This document shows positions 45,445 to 54,689 of a stretch of DNA of 64,000 bases, one piece after another. Made by a program: the position numbers and the translations under genes. Every line of letters begins with the position of its first letter. The first letter of the stretch is position 1. The DNA is from Chryseolinea sp. H1M3-3. Lineage in GTDB: Bacteria > Bacteroidota > Bacteroidia > Cytophagales > Cyclobacteriaceae. The notes beneath the pieces are model-generated. The model had not been told where the DNA came from. It searched no databases and saw nothing but the letters and a program-made list of their open reading frames with translations. The stretch covers positions 682,001 to 746,000 of the forward strand of contig NZ_JARKMY010000001.1 in NCBI RefSeq assembly GCF_029360725.1, given 5' to 3'.

Positions 45445-47199
45445 TTATTTCTTCACTACAGTAAACTCTACACGCCGGTTATTCGCGCGGCCGGCATCTG
45501 TATCGTTGGTGTCAATAGCTTTACTTTCACCATAACCGTGAGCACTTAAACGAAAGTCCTCAATACCTTGTCCGATGATGTAATCCACAACGGCTTGAGA
45601 ACGGCCCTGGGAAAGGTTAAGGTTATAATCATCAGAGCCTTTATTGTCAGTGTGCCCGGAGATTTCGATTTCTACTGTTTCATTTTGTTTCAGAAAATCC
45701 ACCACTTTATTAAGCTCAGTGAATGATTCATTTTTTAAAGTGGTTTTATCGAAGTCGAAATATATATTCTGCAAACGAACAGTAAGGCCGACCTCAATAG
45801 GCGTAAGGTACAAGTCTCTTGAGAAAGGTGACAATCCATCATCGCTTGCTTCTATGCTGTCAGTAGCGTTCATGTATCCCTCTGAAGAAGCAGTGATCAT
45901 ATACCATCCTAATTCCGGAATTTCTTTTTCATATTTTCCGTCTTGAGCACTTGCCTTCAAGCTACTTTTTTTCTTGGACAGAAGCGAAATGTTCAATGTT
46001 GCAGGCAGCAGTTTTTCCGTTTTCTTGTCATAAATATTTCCCACCAACAAAAGTTTCTTTGCTATTGGTTTTAATGGAACCGTCAGGCTCACCGTTGTAT
46101 CTCCCGTAAGTTCAGGAAGCTTAAAAGTTTGTTGATATGGTAAGAAGCCATCTAAACTCGCAGATACAATGTATTCTTTTATTTCGGGTAGCTTTGTCGC
46201 AAACTCGCCGGACGCATTCGAACGAAGTTGTATGGGATCGACACCCGTCAGTTTAACTTGTACGTTAGCCTGAAGCGGCTCCATCGATTTGTCGTTCAAT
46301 ACAAGTCCCTTGAGGTCAATTTTAAAGGTCTTTGGAACCAACGTATACAGATCCAATTGCGCGCCATCCAACGCTTTGTTTGCTCTGCTGGTAAAAACAT
46401 TTCCTGCATTATCAATTGTAAAATAAAAATCCAAGGCGCTGGTATTAATGGGCTTTCCCATGTTAACGGGTTCGGACCAGTTCACCCATGATTCATCTTT
46501 TCTGATAGACTTATAAATATCCACTCCCCCCTGGCGACCCGCTGATTGCCTGGCACTTGCGAAATATAAGGATTTTTGGTCCGGACTTATGAATGGTCCA
46601 ACGTCGTCGGTAGGCGTAGTCAAGGACAATTTTTCGGGTTTTGAAAAAGAGCCGTCAGCTTGTTGATGACTACTGTACAAATCGCTGTATTGACTATTTT
46701 CTTTCTCGCTAAAATAAATAATAATATGCTTTCTATCTGCCGACATCGATGCGCCATAAAATCGTCCTTTGTTCATGGCTTTGAAATCTTTGACATCCAA
46801 TTCGCGAATTGAGTTTCCACTGACGATGGAAAAACCTTTCTCCCCTTTTGAACTTCCACCCTTTATAAATAAACTTCCATCTTCAAAAACCGTAAATACC
46901 TGATTGGACCGGTGAATATTAAAAGGCGAACGTAAATGTTCTGCAACACCCCATACACCGGTTGCATCTTTTTTGCTTACCCATATGTCTTGTGTATCAT
47001 CCTTACCCATGGTATTGTCAGGATGATCCTGCACAAAAAAGTAAAGTGTATTTCCGTCGGGCGAGATCACAGGAGCAGCTTCATGACGAAAAGTGTTGAC
47101 GTTCTTATCCATTTTCACCAACTCATATCGCGCCGAATATTCTTGTGCGAGGGTCGCAAGGCTAATCAAGGACAAAATAATTGATAACGTTATTCGCAT
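45445..47199 (-). CDS. OmpA-family protein with PD40 propeller repeats
   Basis: A 584-residue exported protein (signal MRITLSIILSLISLATLAQE). The N-terminal ~280 residues hold PD40/TolB-like beta-propeller units (AAPVISPDGNTLYFFVQ; VGPFISPDQKSLYFASARQS). A middle region has carboxypeptidase-regulatory-like domains (LLVGNIYDKKTEKLLPATLN). The C-terminal OmpA domain starts near LQNIYFDFDKTTLKNES and contains EISGHTDNKGSDDYNLNLSQ and GRANNRRVEFTVVKK, which bind peptidoglycan. Domain order is typical for Bacteroidota cell-envelope proteins; role unknown. Confidence 0.92.
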   Translation of the reverse strand: MRITLSIILSLISLATLAQEYSARYELVKMDKNVNTFRHEAAPVISPDGNTLYFFVQDHPDNTMGKDDTQDIWVSKKDATGVWGVAEHLRSPFNIHRSNQVFTVFEDGSLFIKGGSSKGEKGFSIVSGNSIRELDVKDFKAMNKGRFYGASMSADRKHIIIYFSEKENSQYSDLYSSHQQADGSFSKPEKLSLTTPTDDVGPFISPDQKSLYFASARQSAGRQGGVDIYKSIRKDESWVNWSEPVNMGKPINTSALDFYFTIDNAGNVFTSRANKALDGAQLDLYTLVPKTFKIDLKGLVLNDKSMEPLQANVQVKLTGVDPIQLRSNASGEFATKLPEIKEYIVSASLDGFLPYQQTFKLPELTGDTTVSLTVPLKPIAKKLLLVGNIYDKKTEKLLPATLNISLLSKKKSSLKASAQDGKYEKEIPELGWYMITASSEGYMNATDSIEASDDGLSPFSRDLYLTPIEVGLTVRLQNIYFDFDKTTLKNESFTELNKVVDFLKQNETVEIEISGHTDNKGSDDYNLNLSQGRSQAVVDYIIGQGIEDFRLSAHGYGESKAIDTNDTDAGRANNRRVEFTVVKK

Positions 47200-47314
47200 A
47201 CAGATCCCATTTGGAATAAGCTAAATTATAGCTTTATGGGAATTGAATTTTCGTAAAAAGCGCCTTTACCTTACAGGTCAGACGAACAACATTAGCGTGC
47301 GATTGATGGCTTAT

Positions 47315-48178
47315 TCAAACGCTGAGGTCAGTACCATCAGCGATGATTAAAAGAAGTTCCTTTACCTCCTCTGCTTTTGTGTGCTCTCCCATTTTGTCAA
47401 ACGACATAATCAGATTGCGAAAAACCCTGCGAATGATTTCGAGATTGGAGCATGGTTCAAAAAATGATGACTGCGGCGTAAGGTGAAGTTCATTGATGTA
47501 ATTCTCAATATCCTGCTTTGAAAATATCAGTCCCTTATTGAACGCATTTATATAAAATTGTGCATGCTTCTCTTCTTTATAGGTTAATACAAACAGATTC
47601 GGAAGATTTACGCCATACACCGGTAGCTTCAACTTCTGGGCTACCAGCAAATAGATGATGCAAAGGGTGATGGGATTTCCCTTACGTGTTTCCAGGACAA
47701 CATTGATCATAGAATTTCCGGGCGAATGGAAATTCTTTGTGTTTGCCCCAAATTTTAGTTTATTAAACAAAACGCTATTGATCACTTTTATCTGATCAAA
47801 AGGATAAAGGTCGGGCTTAAATTCAAGCCATGTTTCATAATAAATCTGTTCGAGATCTTGACGGAGTTTCAACAGTTCAATATCAGGATATTGATAGGTA
47901 GCTACGAGCCACATGCCTGTTAGCAAATCTTTTTCCTCGCTCGCGTGCCAGTCTTTCAGCCGTTCTTTTAATAGCTCGTACTGCAGCGTATGAATCAATT
48001 CTTCAATTCTTCGTTGAACAAGGGAGTTGAAATTAGTTTCCCATTCCTGTTCCAGGAAGGGTATAATCGGAGTTCCTAGTGAAAGAATTTTGTCTTCTAC
48101 ATGTGAGACAATTTGTGCATCCTCGTCGTCAAGCAGGGATACTAATGCTTTGATTTCTGCTTCCTTCAACTCCATCAA
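47315..48178 (-). CDS. SirB1-like transglutaminase-family protein
   Basis: A 287-residue protein of the SirB1/transglutaminase-like type. The core region is NSVLFNKLKFGANTKNFHSP followed by RKGNPITLCIIYLLVAQKLK, with Cys in the family position (LC), and YGVNLPNLFVLTYKEEKHAQ with a His. These Cys/His residues fit a transglutaminase-like triad. N-terminal HEAT-like helices (ALVSLLDDEDAQIVSHVEDK) precede it. The function of SirB1 is not established. Cytosolic; monocistronic. Confidence 0.85.
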   Translation of the reverse strand: MMELKEAEIKALVSLLDDEDAQIVSHVEDKILSLGTPIIPFLEQEWETNFNSLVQRRIEELIHTLQYELLKERLKDWHASEEKDLLTGMWLVATYQYPDIELLKLRQDLEQIYYETWLEFKPDLYPFDQIKVINSVLFNKLKFGANTKNFHSPGNSMINVVLETRKGNPITLCIIYLLVAQKLKLPVYGVNLPNLFVLTYKEEKHAQFYINAFNKGLIFSKQDIENYINELHLTPQSSFFEPCSNLEIIRRVFRNLIMSFDKMGEHTKAEEVKELLLIIADGTDLSV

Positions 48179-48251
48179 CTTTATATTTTTCTAAAACTAA
48201 AAAAATCATGCTGAAAATCCACTCATAGGGTGAAAACGTTCGTACAGACTT

Positions 48252-49883
48252 TTAAGTTTGAATGACTCCTACATTAAACTTTTCAAGGGGTGAATGATTA
48301 GCCGCTTCAATTCCCATTGAAATGATTTTCCTTGTTTCCAAGGGATCAATGATACCGTCTACCCACAACCGGGAGGCCGCATAGTATGGACTGAGCTGTT
48401 CGTTATATCTATCAGTAATTTCCTTTAACAACGATTCCTCTTCTTCTTTCGTAATCGTTTTTCCTTGAGCTTTCAGCGAACTTACCCGGATCTGTAATAA
48501 AGTTTTTGCGGCCGAACCTCCACTCATTACTGCAATTTGTGCTGTAGGCCACGCGAATATCAGCCGAGGATCGTATGCTTTTCCACACATGGCATAGTTA
48601 CCGGCGCCGTAAGAATTGCCAATGATAAAAGTGAACTTTGGAACAGTAGAGTTGGCCATTGCATTAACCATCTTAGCACCATCCTTGATTATTCCCCCAT
48701 GCTCTGCTTTGCTTCCCACCATAAATCCGCTGACATCCTGCAGAAATACCAGTGGAATTTTCCGTTGATTACAGTTCATAATGAAACGCGCTGCTTTATC
48801 GGCCGAGTCAGAATAAATTACGCCTCCCATCTGCATTTCCCCTTTTTTGTTTTTCACAACGCTTCGTTGATTGGCTACAATGCCAACAGCCCAACCGTTA
48901 ATTCGCGCGGTGCCGCAAATTATTGTTTTTCCGTAGAGCGCTTTGTATTCCTGAAAATCAGAACCATCAACCAGTCTGCGAATAATTTTGAGTGTATCAT
49001 AGGGCTTCACACGATCTACGGGCAAAAGCCCGAGTATTTCTTCCTGCTTATCTTTTGGCATTTGAGGTGTTGTCCGACTAAAGCCAGCGGTTTGTGAATC
49101 ACCAAATTTTTCAAAGAGCGAACGGATATAATCCAGGCATGACTTATCATCCGGAAATTTGTTGTCTGTTACGCCGGAAATTTCACAATGTGTTGTTGCG
49201 CCGCCAAGTTTCTCATTATCGACCTCTTCGCCAATCGCAGCCTTTACCAAATATGAACCCGCTAAAAAGATTGAGCCGGTCTTATCAACGATCATTGCCT
49301 CATCAGACATGATGGGAAGGTAAGCTCCTCCAGCTACACAACTTCCCATAATCGCTGCAATCTGAATAATGCCCATTGCAGACATCTTTGCATTATTCCG
49401 GAATTGCCGGCCAAAGTGCTCTTTGTCTGGAAAAATTTCATCCTGCATAGGAAGGAAAACTCCTGCACTATCAACCAGGTAGACAATGGGTAGTTTATTT
49501 TCCATTGCAATCTCTTGCGCCCGAAGATTCTTTTTGGCGGTGATGGGGAACCAGGCACCTGCTTTTACAGTCGCATCATTAGCCACAATAACTGTAAGTT
49601 TTCCTTTGATGTATCCCAGACCTATAACTACACCGCCCGAAGGACAACCACCATACTCGGTGTACATCCCTTCACCTGCAAATAGTCCAACTTCTAGAAA
49701 ATCAGTCTGCTCGTCGATGAGATATTCGATTCGTTCACGGGCAGTCCATTTTCCTTTTTGATGCTGCTCATCGATCTTCTTCTGACCGCCCCCAGATTTT
49801 ACTTTCTTTGATTTATGCTGTAGCTGGCCAATGAGCTGTTTGAATTGATCTTCATTCCTGTTGAATTCTAAATCGATGGCCAT
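48252..49883 (-). CDS. Acyl-CoA carboxylase beta (carboxyltransferase) subunit
   Basis: A 543-residue carboxyltransferase with N- and C-domains of the crotonase-like fold. Signatures: KGKWTARERIEYLIDE, LGGATTHCEISGVTD, GVIYSDSADKAARFIMNCNQ, VFLQDVSGFMVGSKAEHGGI and FIIGNSYGAGNYAMCGKAYD with the oxyanion Gly residues. This closely resembles methylcrotonyl- or propionyl-CoA carboxylase beta subunits. Substrate cannot be fixed from sequence; the N-terminal ~45 residues are a basic extension. The biotin-carrying alpha subunit is not nearby. A second beta subunit ends at 64000. Confidence 0.92.
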   Translation of the reverse strand: MAIDLEFNRNEDQFKQLIGQLQHKSKKVKSGGGQKKIDEQHQKGKWTARERIEYLIDEQTDFLEVGLFAGEGMYTEYGGCPSGGVVIGLGYIKGKLTVIVANDATVKAGAWFPITAKKNLRAQEIAMENKLPIVYLVDSAGVFLPMQDEIFPDKEHFGRQFRNNAKMSAMGIIQIAAIMGSCVAGGAYLPIMSDEAMIVDKTGSIFLAGSYLVKAAIGEEVDNEKLGGATTHCEISGVTDNKFPDDKSCLDYIRSLFEKFGDSQTAGFSRTTPQMPKDKQEEILGLLPVDRVKPYDTLKIIRRLVDGSDFQEYKALYGKTIICGTARINGWAVGIVANQRSVVKNKKGEMQMGGVIYSDSADKAARFIMNCNQRKIPLVFLQDVSGFMVGSKAEHGGIIKDGAKMVNAMANSTVPKFTFIIGNSYGAGNYAMCGKAYDPRLIFAWPTAQIAVMSGGSAAKTLLQIRVSSLKAQGKTITKEEEESLLKEITDRYNEQLSPYYAASRLWVDGIIDPLETRKIISMGIEAANHSPLEKFNVGVIQT

Positions 49884-49921
49884 TGTGGAGTTAGAAATTT
49901 GAAAGATTGAAAGTTTATCTT

Positions 49922-50884
49922 TTAATCTTTGTTCTGCTGTTCTTTTTGCTTCTTCAAGTCGCGTTCAATTTTACGTTGACTTTTTCCGAGGGGAGCCATG
50001 AAATGCTTTGGATTGGCATTGAAATGTTTTGCCAGAGAATCAACAGAATTAAGAAGCTGATTTAAGTTCACGTACAGAGAATCTTCCGTCATCAATCTGC
50101 CCACAGTATTATCGCCGCTGCTGAACCTTGCCAGTGTTTCATTTAGCCTGCCGAGACTCTGCTGCGCTTTATTGACCGTACTATTCAGTTTCATCATTTT
50201 CAATGAATCCGACAAAGTCCGAAAATTAGAAAGCGTGGGCTTTAATTCTTCCAACGTACCGTTCAGGTTACCCGCAACAGTTTTGAAGCTTTCACTCAGT
50301 CCGTCAATGTTAGAGTTGGCCGTATTTAAGGTTTTATTCAGAATGGCGGGCGTATTTTGCAATCGCATAAACATCGTGTCAATTCGCCCCGTGTTTCGCG
50401 CCAACCCCTCCAGAATGGTATTGAGATTACGCAAAGTAACGGTTAGGTTGGATGCCACTGGCTCAGCGTTTTGCTGAAAGAAGTCCATAATACCTTTAGC
50501 TACCTCTGACTTCAACGTATCTTTGGGTTCTAAAATTACGCTGCCCTGGCCAACGATCAACTGAATATAACGGCCACCTAATAATTCACCATTCAGCAAG
50601 GCGATGGAAGAATCGGTCAAAACGATTTCCGAATCAATATCGAGTTCAACCAAAACTCTGTTTAACCGTTGTTGAATTTGGATATTGCTAACTCTCCCTA
50701 CCGCATATCCGTTCAAAAAAATCTGGTTGGATTCTGTTAGCTTATCCACGTTTTCATAAACGGCATAGTATTTCTTACTCGACGAAAAAAAATCGATACC
50801 CTTTAAAAAATTAAAACCAAAGTACAGCAAGGTTATTGTTACTACCATAAACAAGCCGACCTTAAATTCCTTAGATAGTTTCAT
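49922..50884 (-). CDS. MCE/MlaD family protein
   Basis: A 320-residue protein with an N-terminal TM anchor (FKVGLFMVVTITLLYFGFNF) and one MCE domain (YYAVYENVDKLTESNQIFLN, GYAVGRVSNIQIQQ, LLNGELLGGRYIQLIVGQGS) followed by a long coiled coil. MCE proteins form periplasmic rings or tubes that carry lipids between membranes with an ATPase and permease (Mla/Mce systems). The MlaE/MlaF partners are not adjacent. The helical tail contains a string of regularly spaced Leu/Asn residues (NLTVTLRNLNTILEGLARN). Confidence 0.92.
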   Translation of the reverse strand: MKLSKEFKVGLFMVVTITLLYFGFNFLKGIDFFSSSKKYYAVYENVDKLTESNQIFLNGYAVGRVSNIQIQQRLNRVLVELDIDSEIVLTDSSIALLNGELLGGRYIQLIVGQGSVILEPKDTLKSEVAKGIMDFFQQNAEPVASNLTVTLRNLNTILEGLARNTGRIDTMFMRLQNTPAILNKTLNTANSNIDGLSESFKTVAGNLNGTLEELKPTLSNFRTLSDSLKMMKLNSTVNKAQQSLGRLNETLARFSSGDNTVGRLMTEDSLYVNLNQLLNSVDSLAKHFNANPKHFMAPLGKSQRKIERDLKKQKEQQNKD

Positions 50885-50992
50885 GCGTTAAAAAAATTGT
50901 CATCTATTAACACATAAAATAGCCAATCGACTTTCATCCCTGAGGATAAAGAGGCGCAGTCTATCGTATGTATGTACTTTTTTGTTTTTCAG

Positions 50993-51047
50993 CAGACATG
51001 GAAAATGCTATCGGTTCGTATTAAATCATAAAAATTATCCATGTCTG
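50993..51047. repeat. Inverted repeat between MlaD-like and amidase genes
   Basis: CAGACATGGA (50993-51002) is exactly complementary to TCCATGTCTG (51038-51047), with a 35-nt AT-rich loop. It lies between the end of the amidase gene (51084, minus) and the start of the MlaD-like gene (50884, minus). On the minus strand it is followed by mixed T-rich sequence. It could be an extended terminator for the amidase or a protein-binding site. Confidence 0.45.
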
Positions 51048-51083
51048 GAAACCGCAAAACCTGAGATCAGGGCGATTCGGTCG

Positions 51084-51866
51084 TTAATTTATGGATTCTA
51101 CTTCATTTTTGTACTCTTTGAATGCACGGTAAATGCCTGAAGCGATTAATTCTTGCCCTTCATCACCGGCTAAAAACTTTTCTTCTGTGCTATTTGTCAA
51201 GAAACCTGTTTCAATCAACACGCTGGGCATTGTAGTTCGCCATAACACCACAAACCCGGCTTGCTTCACCCCACGGCTTAAACGTCCCACACGGTCTTTA
51301 AACTGTCCCTCAACTTTCTGGGCGAATTTTAGACTACTCTCTAAATATGCACTCTGTATTAACTCGAATAAAATATAAGACTCCGGGCTGTTGGGGTTAA
51401 AACCTTCATAGCGTTCTTCATAATTTTCATCCATGAGAATCACGGAGTTCTCACGTTGAGCAATAGCAAGATTACCTTCATCTTTGTGCAGACCCATTAC
51501 AAAGGTTTCCGTCCCAAAAGCTTTTGTATTGGGATTAGCATTTGCATGAATACAAATAAAAAGATCTGCCTTGTTTTTATTGGCGATATTGGCTCGCTCA
51601 TCAAGCGCGAGATAACGGTCATCCTTACGGGTATAAATTACTTTTACACCTGGAATATTTTTTTCAATGTAGCTGCCTACTTTCAACGCTATGTTAAGCG
51701 CCAGGTCCTTTTCCTTCAATAACCTGCCATGTGTTCCATTGTCATGACCTCCATGACCTGCGTCAATAACAACCACATCCACTTTTGCATCGGGAGGGGC
51801 TGATGTGCTTCCTGAAATTAGCAAGGTTATTGCTATTAGCAGGGCTGATAATCCTATATTCCTCAC
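51084..51866 (-). CDS. N-acetylmuramoyl-L-alanine amidase (AmiC-like)
   Basis: An amidase_3 zinc enzyme of ~261 residues that cuts the peptide stem from peptidoglycan. I place the start at the GTG at 51866 (then RNIGLSALLIAITLLISGS as signal peptide). The upstream ATG at 51998 would add a long non-typical N-terminus overlapping the divergent lptD-like gene. Zinc ligands are in VVVIDAGHGGHDNGTHG and DLFICIHANANP, with a catalytic Glu in TMPSVLIETGFLTNSTEE. Used in cell separation after division. The start codon is an inference. Confidence 0.88.
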   Translation of the reverse strand: MRNIGLSALLIAITLLISGSTSAPPDAKVDVVVIDAGHGGHDNGTHGRLLKEKDLALNIALKVGSYIEKNIPGVKVIYTRKDDRYLALDERANIANKNKADLFICIHANANPNTKAFGTETFVMGLHKDEGNLAIAQRENSVILMDENYEERYEGFNPNSPESYILFELIQSAYLESSLKFAQKVEGQFKDRVGRLSRGVKQAGFVVLWRTTMPSVLIETGFLTNSTEEKFLAGDEGQELIASGIYRAFKEYKNEVESIN

Positions 51867-51960
51867 GTTCCGTTCAATGTTCAGAGTATTTGCAATAACT
51901 TTATGCAAAATTGTGAATTTTTCACTAAAAGCTAAAGTACTGTCTTTCAACTCTGCACGC

Positions 51961-54651
51961 GTGCGATATTTTATAAGTTTCATACTCGTTTTTTTCATCG
52001 TTACGACTGGCTATGGGCAGGTGGAATCACAAGTAAAGCCACCTACCGGTATTCTACCGGTTAAGGCGGATACATCTAATATCAATCCTGACTCCATTAT
52101 TGTAGCACGGGACACTTTGCAAAAGGCTAATAATGATACTACTAAAGTTAAACCTGCACAACCCAAGGGTGATATTGAGACAACTATCAACTATTCTGCC
52201 AGAGATTCAATCCGCGCCAGTGTGGATGGAAAGCTTGTTTGGCTGTATGGTGATGCCAAAATAAAGTACGGAGAAATTGAATTAGAGGCTGAAGAGATTA
52301 CTATTGACTATGCAAACAGCACCCTTACCGCACATGGCATCCGAGATTCTCTCGGTAATAGAATAGGTTTTCCCATTTTCAAAAATGGTCCTGAGTTATA
52401 TGAAACAAAGGACATTATTTACAACTATAAAACCAAAAGGGCCCGGATCAGTGAAGTCGTGACGCAACAGGGCGAAGCATACCTCCATGGTGATGTTGTA
52501 TATAAAAATGAAAAGGGTGAATTGCTAAGCAAACGAAACAGCTATACAACGTGTAACCTAGAGCATCCGCATTTTCTGATCAGGGCTACCAAGACCAAGG
52601 CAATACCCAATGACAAAATCGTTGCCGGACCTTTTTATTTTGAGTTTAATGATATTCCACTGCCTGTGGGATTTCTATTCGGCATGTTTCCGTCACCACG
52701 TAGAAGTGCTTCGGGTATCATCTTTCCATCTTACGGTGAAGAAAGACGAAGAGGTTTTAACCTTCGCGGCGGCGGTTATTTTTTTGATATTAATGAATAT
52801 GTAAAACTTGCTCTGACAGGGGATATTTATTCAAAAGGAGGCCATGCGTTATATGCGAATTCTAATTATATGAAACGGTACAAGTATAACGGTGCCGTTA
52901 ACTTCGCTTACTCCAAGAATCCTGAAACGACCGATCGAATTGAAAATACAAACTATACAAAAGATTTTCGTATTACCTGGAGTCATTCGCCACAATCCAA
53001 GGGAACCGGAAGGTTTGCTGCATCTGTAAATGCTGCCACCGCTACCTTCAACAGAAATAATTATCTAACTCAGGGAAGCACATACAACAATCCTAACCTT
53101 AATAATATCACCGCAAAGCTAAGCTCCAATATTTCCTACAGCAAAAGATTTGCTGGTTCACCTTTTTCGCTGGGCGTTAACTTGAACCACAGTCAGGATT
53201 TGCAGACCAAGGCAGTGGATTTACTGTTGCCGAACATCAGCCTTAACATGACCAACATTTATCCTTTCCAGAGAAAATCTGGTAAGACAGGTCCATTGGA
53301 CAATTTTTCCATAGCCTATACGATGAATGCGATGAATCGTATTACGAACAACATTGGCCGGATACCGGTACGCGCAAAAAAGGATAGCATTGCTCCTTTT
53401 ACCGGCGCTAATCTGCCCATGTTTTTTGATAATGCCAGAAAGGGTATGCGGCATACCGTTCCAACTTCGTTTTCATTTAAGGCTTTACGTCACTTCACGG
53501 TGTCTCCATCTTTTAGTTACGAAGAAAAATGGTACGGCGAAAAGTTACTATGGGGATACAACACTGACTCTTTGATTGTGAAAACCGATACCCTAAAAGG
53601 GTTTAACCGCGTTTCTAATTATTCGGTCAGTGCTTCACTCACCACGCGTATTTATGGCCTTTATTCTTTTAAGAAGAAAACCAGCAAAGTCAAGGCTATC
53701 CGTCACGTCATCAATCCAACTGTCTCTTATAGCTACACGCCTGATTTTTCCAAGAATGAAAATTATTTTCAGAAACTAATCGACAAGACCGGCAGGGAAA
53801 TTTACCAGGATCGATACCAGGGATTCGTATACGGAGGATCAACTTTGGGGAACAGTAGTGCGATTGGATTTGGGATTGGGAATAACGTGGAGATGAAAGT
53901 GCAGGGCCCGCAGGACTCGGTGGCGAGGAAAGTAATGCTACTGAATAACCTGTCCCTTAACTCAAGTTATAACTTCATTGCGGATTCATTCAAGTTAGCA
54001 CCCATCAGCCTCTCGGCAAATACAAATATTTTAGATAACCTGCTAAATGTTAACCTGTCGGCTACACTTGATCCTTATACCATTAAACTGACACGAAACC
54101 CAGAGACAGGTGCCCTGGTCGAGGACAGGATTGATCAGATCGTTTGGAAAAGCGGGAAGGTCGGAAGGATCACCAATGCCACACTTGCTATGAGCACCAA
54201 TCTGAATCCAAAAGCGCGAAGTAAAAATACCAGCAGCAGAGAGAAGATTGGTAAGTCTAATTTGCCAGAGCAGGAAAAAGAATTTTTACTTCAAAATCCG
54301 GATGTTTACATAGACTTCGATATTCCGTGGAGTATGAATATCAGTTACAATCTGAACTATTCGCATGGACTCAATGCTTCTCCAAATGTGACGCAAACCG
54401 TGAATGTTTCTGGCGATGTCTCCCTTTCTGAAAAATGGAAGGTGACTTACAGTTCAGGGTATCACTTTGAATCCAAAGAATTTACCCAAACCAATTTGGG
54501 TATATCGAGAGACTTACACTGCTGGACGATGAGCGTGAACTGGACTCCCTTCGGACGCTTCCAACAGTTCTTCTTCACCATCAATGTAAAGTCTTCGTTG
54601 CTGCAAGATTTGAAGCTGGAGCGGAGGAAACCTTTCTTCGACAATTTGTAG
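51961..54651 (+). CDS. Putative LPS-assembly protein LptD
   Basis: An ~897-residue outer-membrane protein (start GTG 51961: RYFISFILVFFIVTTGYGQ as signal peptide; the ATG at 51805 overlaps the amidase gene). After a Pro/Thr linker comes an OstA/LptA-like beta-jellyroll domain with ARDSIRASVDGKLVWLYGDA, then the C-terminal beta-barrel domain with YGEERRRGFNLRGGGYFFDI. It inserts lipopolysaccharide into the outer leaflet. Bacteroidota LptD are large and divergent, which fits. No LptE is adjacent. Confidence 0.88.
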   Translation: MRYFISFILVFFIVTTGYGQVESQVKPPTGILPVKADTSNINPDSIIVARDTLQKANNDTTKVKPAQPKGDIETTINYSARDSIRASVDGKLVWLYGDAKIKYGEIELEAEEITIDYANSTLTAHGIRDSLGNRIGFPIFKNGPELYETKDIIYNYKTKRARISEVVTQQGEAYLHGDVVYKNEKGELLSKRNSYTTCNLEHPHFLIRATKTKAIPNDKIVAGPFYFEFNDIPLPVGFLFGMFPSPRRSASGIIFPSYGEERRRGFNLRGGGYFFDINEYVKLALTGDIYSKGGHALYANSNYMKRYKYNGAVNFAYSKNPETTDRIENTNYTKDFRITWSHSPQSKGTGRFAASVNAATATFNRNNYLTQGSTYNNPNLNNITAKLSSNISYSKRFAGSPFSLGVNLNHSQDLQTKAVDLLLPNISLNMTNIYPFQRKSGKTGPLDNFSIAYTMNAMNRITNNIGRIPVRAKKDSIAPFTGANLPMFFDNARKGMRHTVPTSFSFKALRHFTVSPSFSYEEKWYGEKLLWGYNTDSLIVKTDTLKGFNRVSNYSVSASLTTRIYGLYSFKKKTSKVKAIRHVINPTVSYSYTPDFSKNENYFQKLIDKTGREIYQDRYQGFVYGGSTLGNSSAIGFGIGNNVEMKVQGPQDSVARKVMLLNNLSLNSSYNFIADSFKLAPISLSANTNILDNLLNVNLSATLDPYTIKLTRNPETGALVEDRIDQIVWKSGKVGRITNATLAMSTNLNPKARSKNTSSREKIGKSNLPEQEKEFLLQNPDVYIDFDIPWSMNISYNLNYSHGLNASPNVTQTVNVSGDVSLSEKWKVTYSSGYHFESKEFTQTNLGISRDLHCWTMSVNWTPFGRFQQFFFTINVKSSLLQDLKLERRKPFFDNL

Positions 54652-54689
54652 GACAAAGTGAGAGACGCAACTTTTTACGCCTCTCCATA

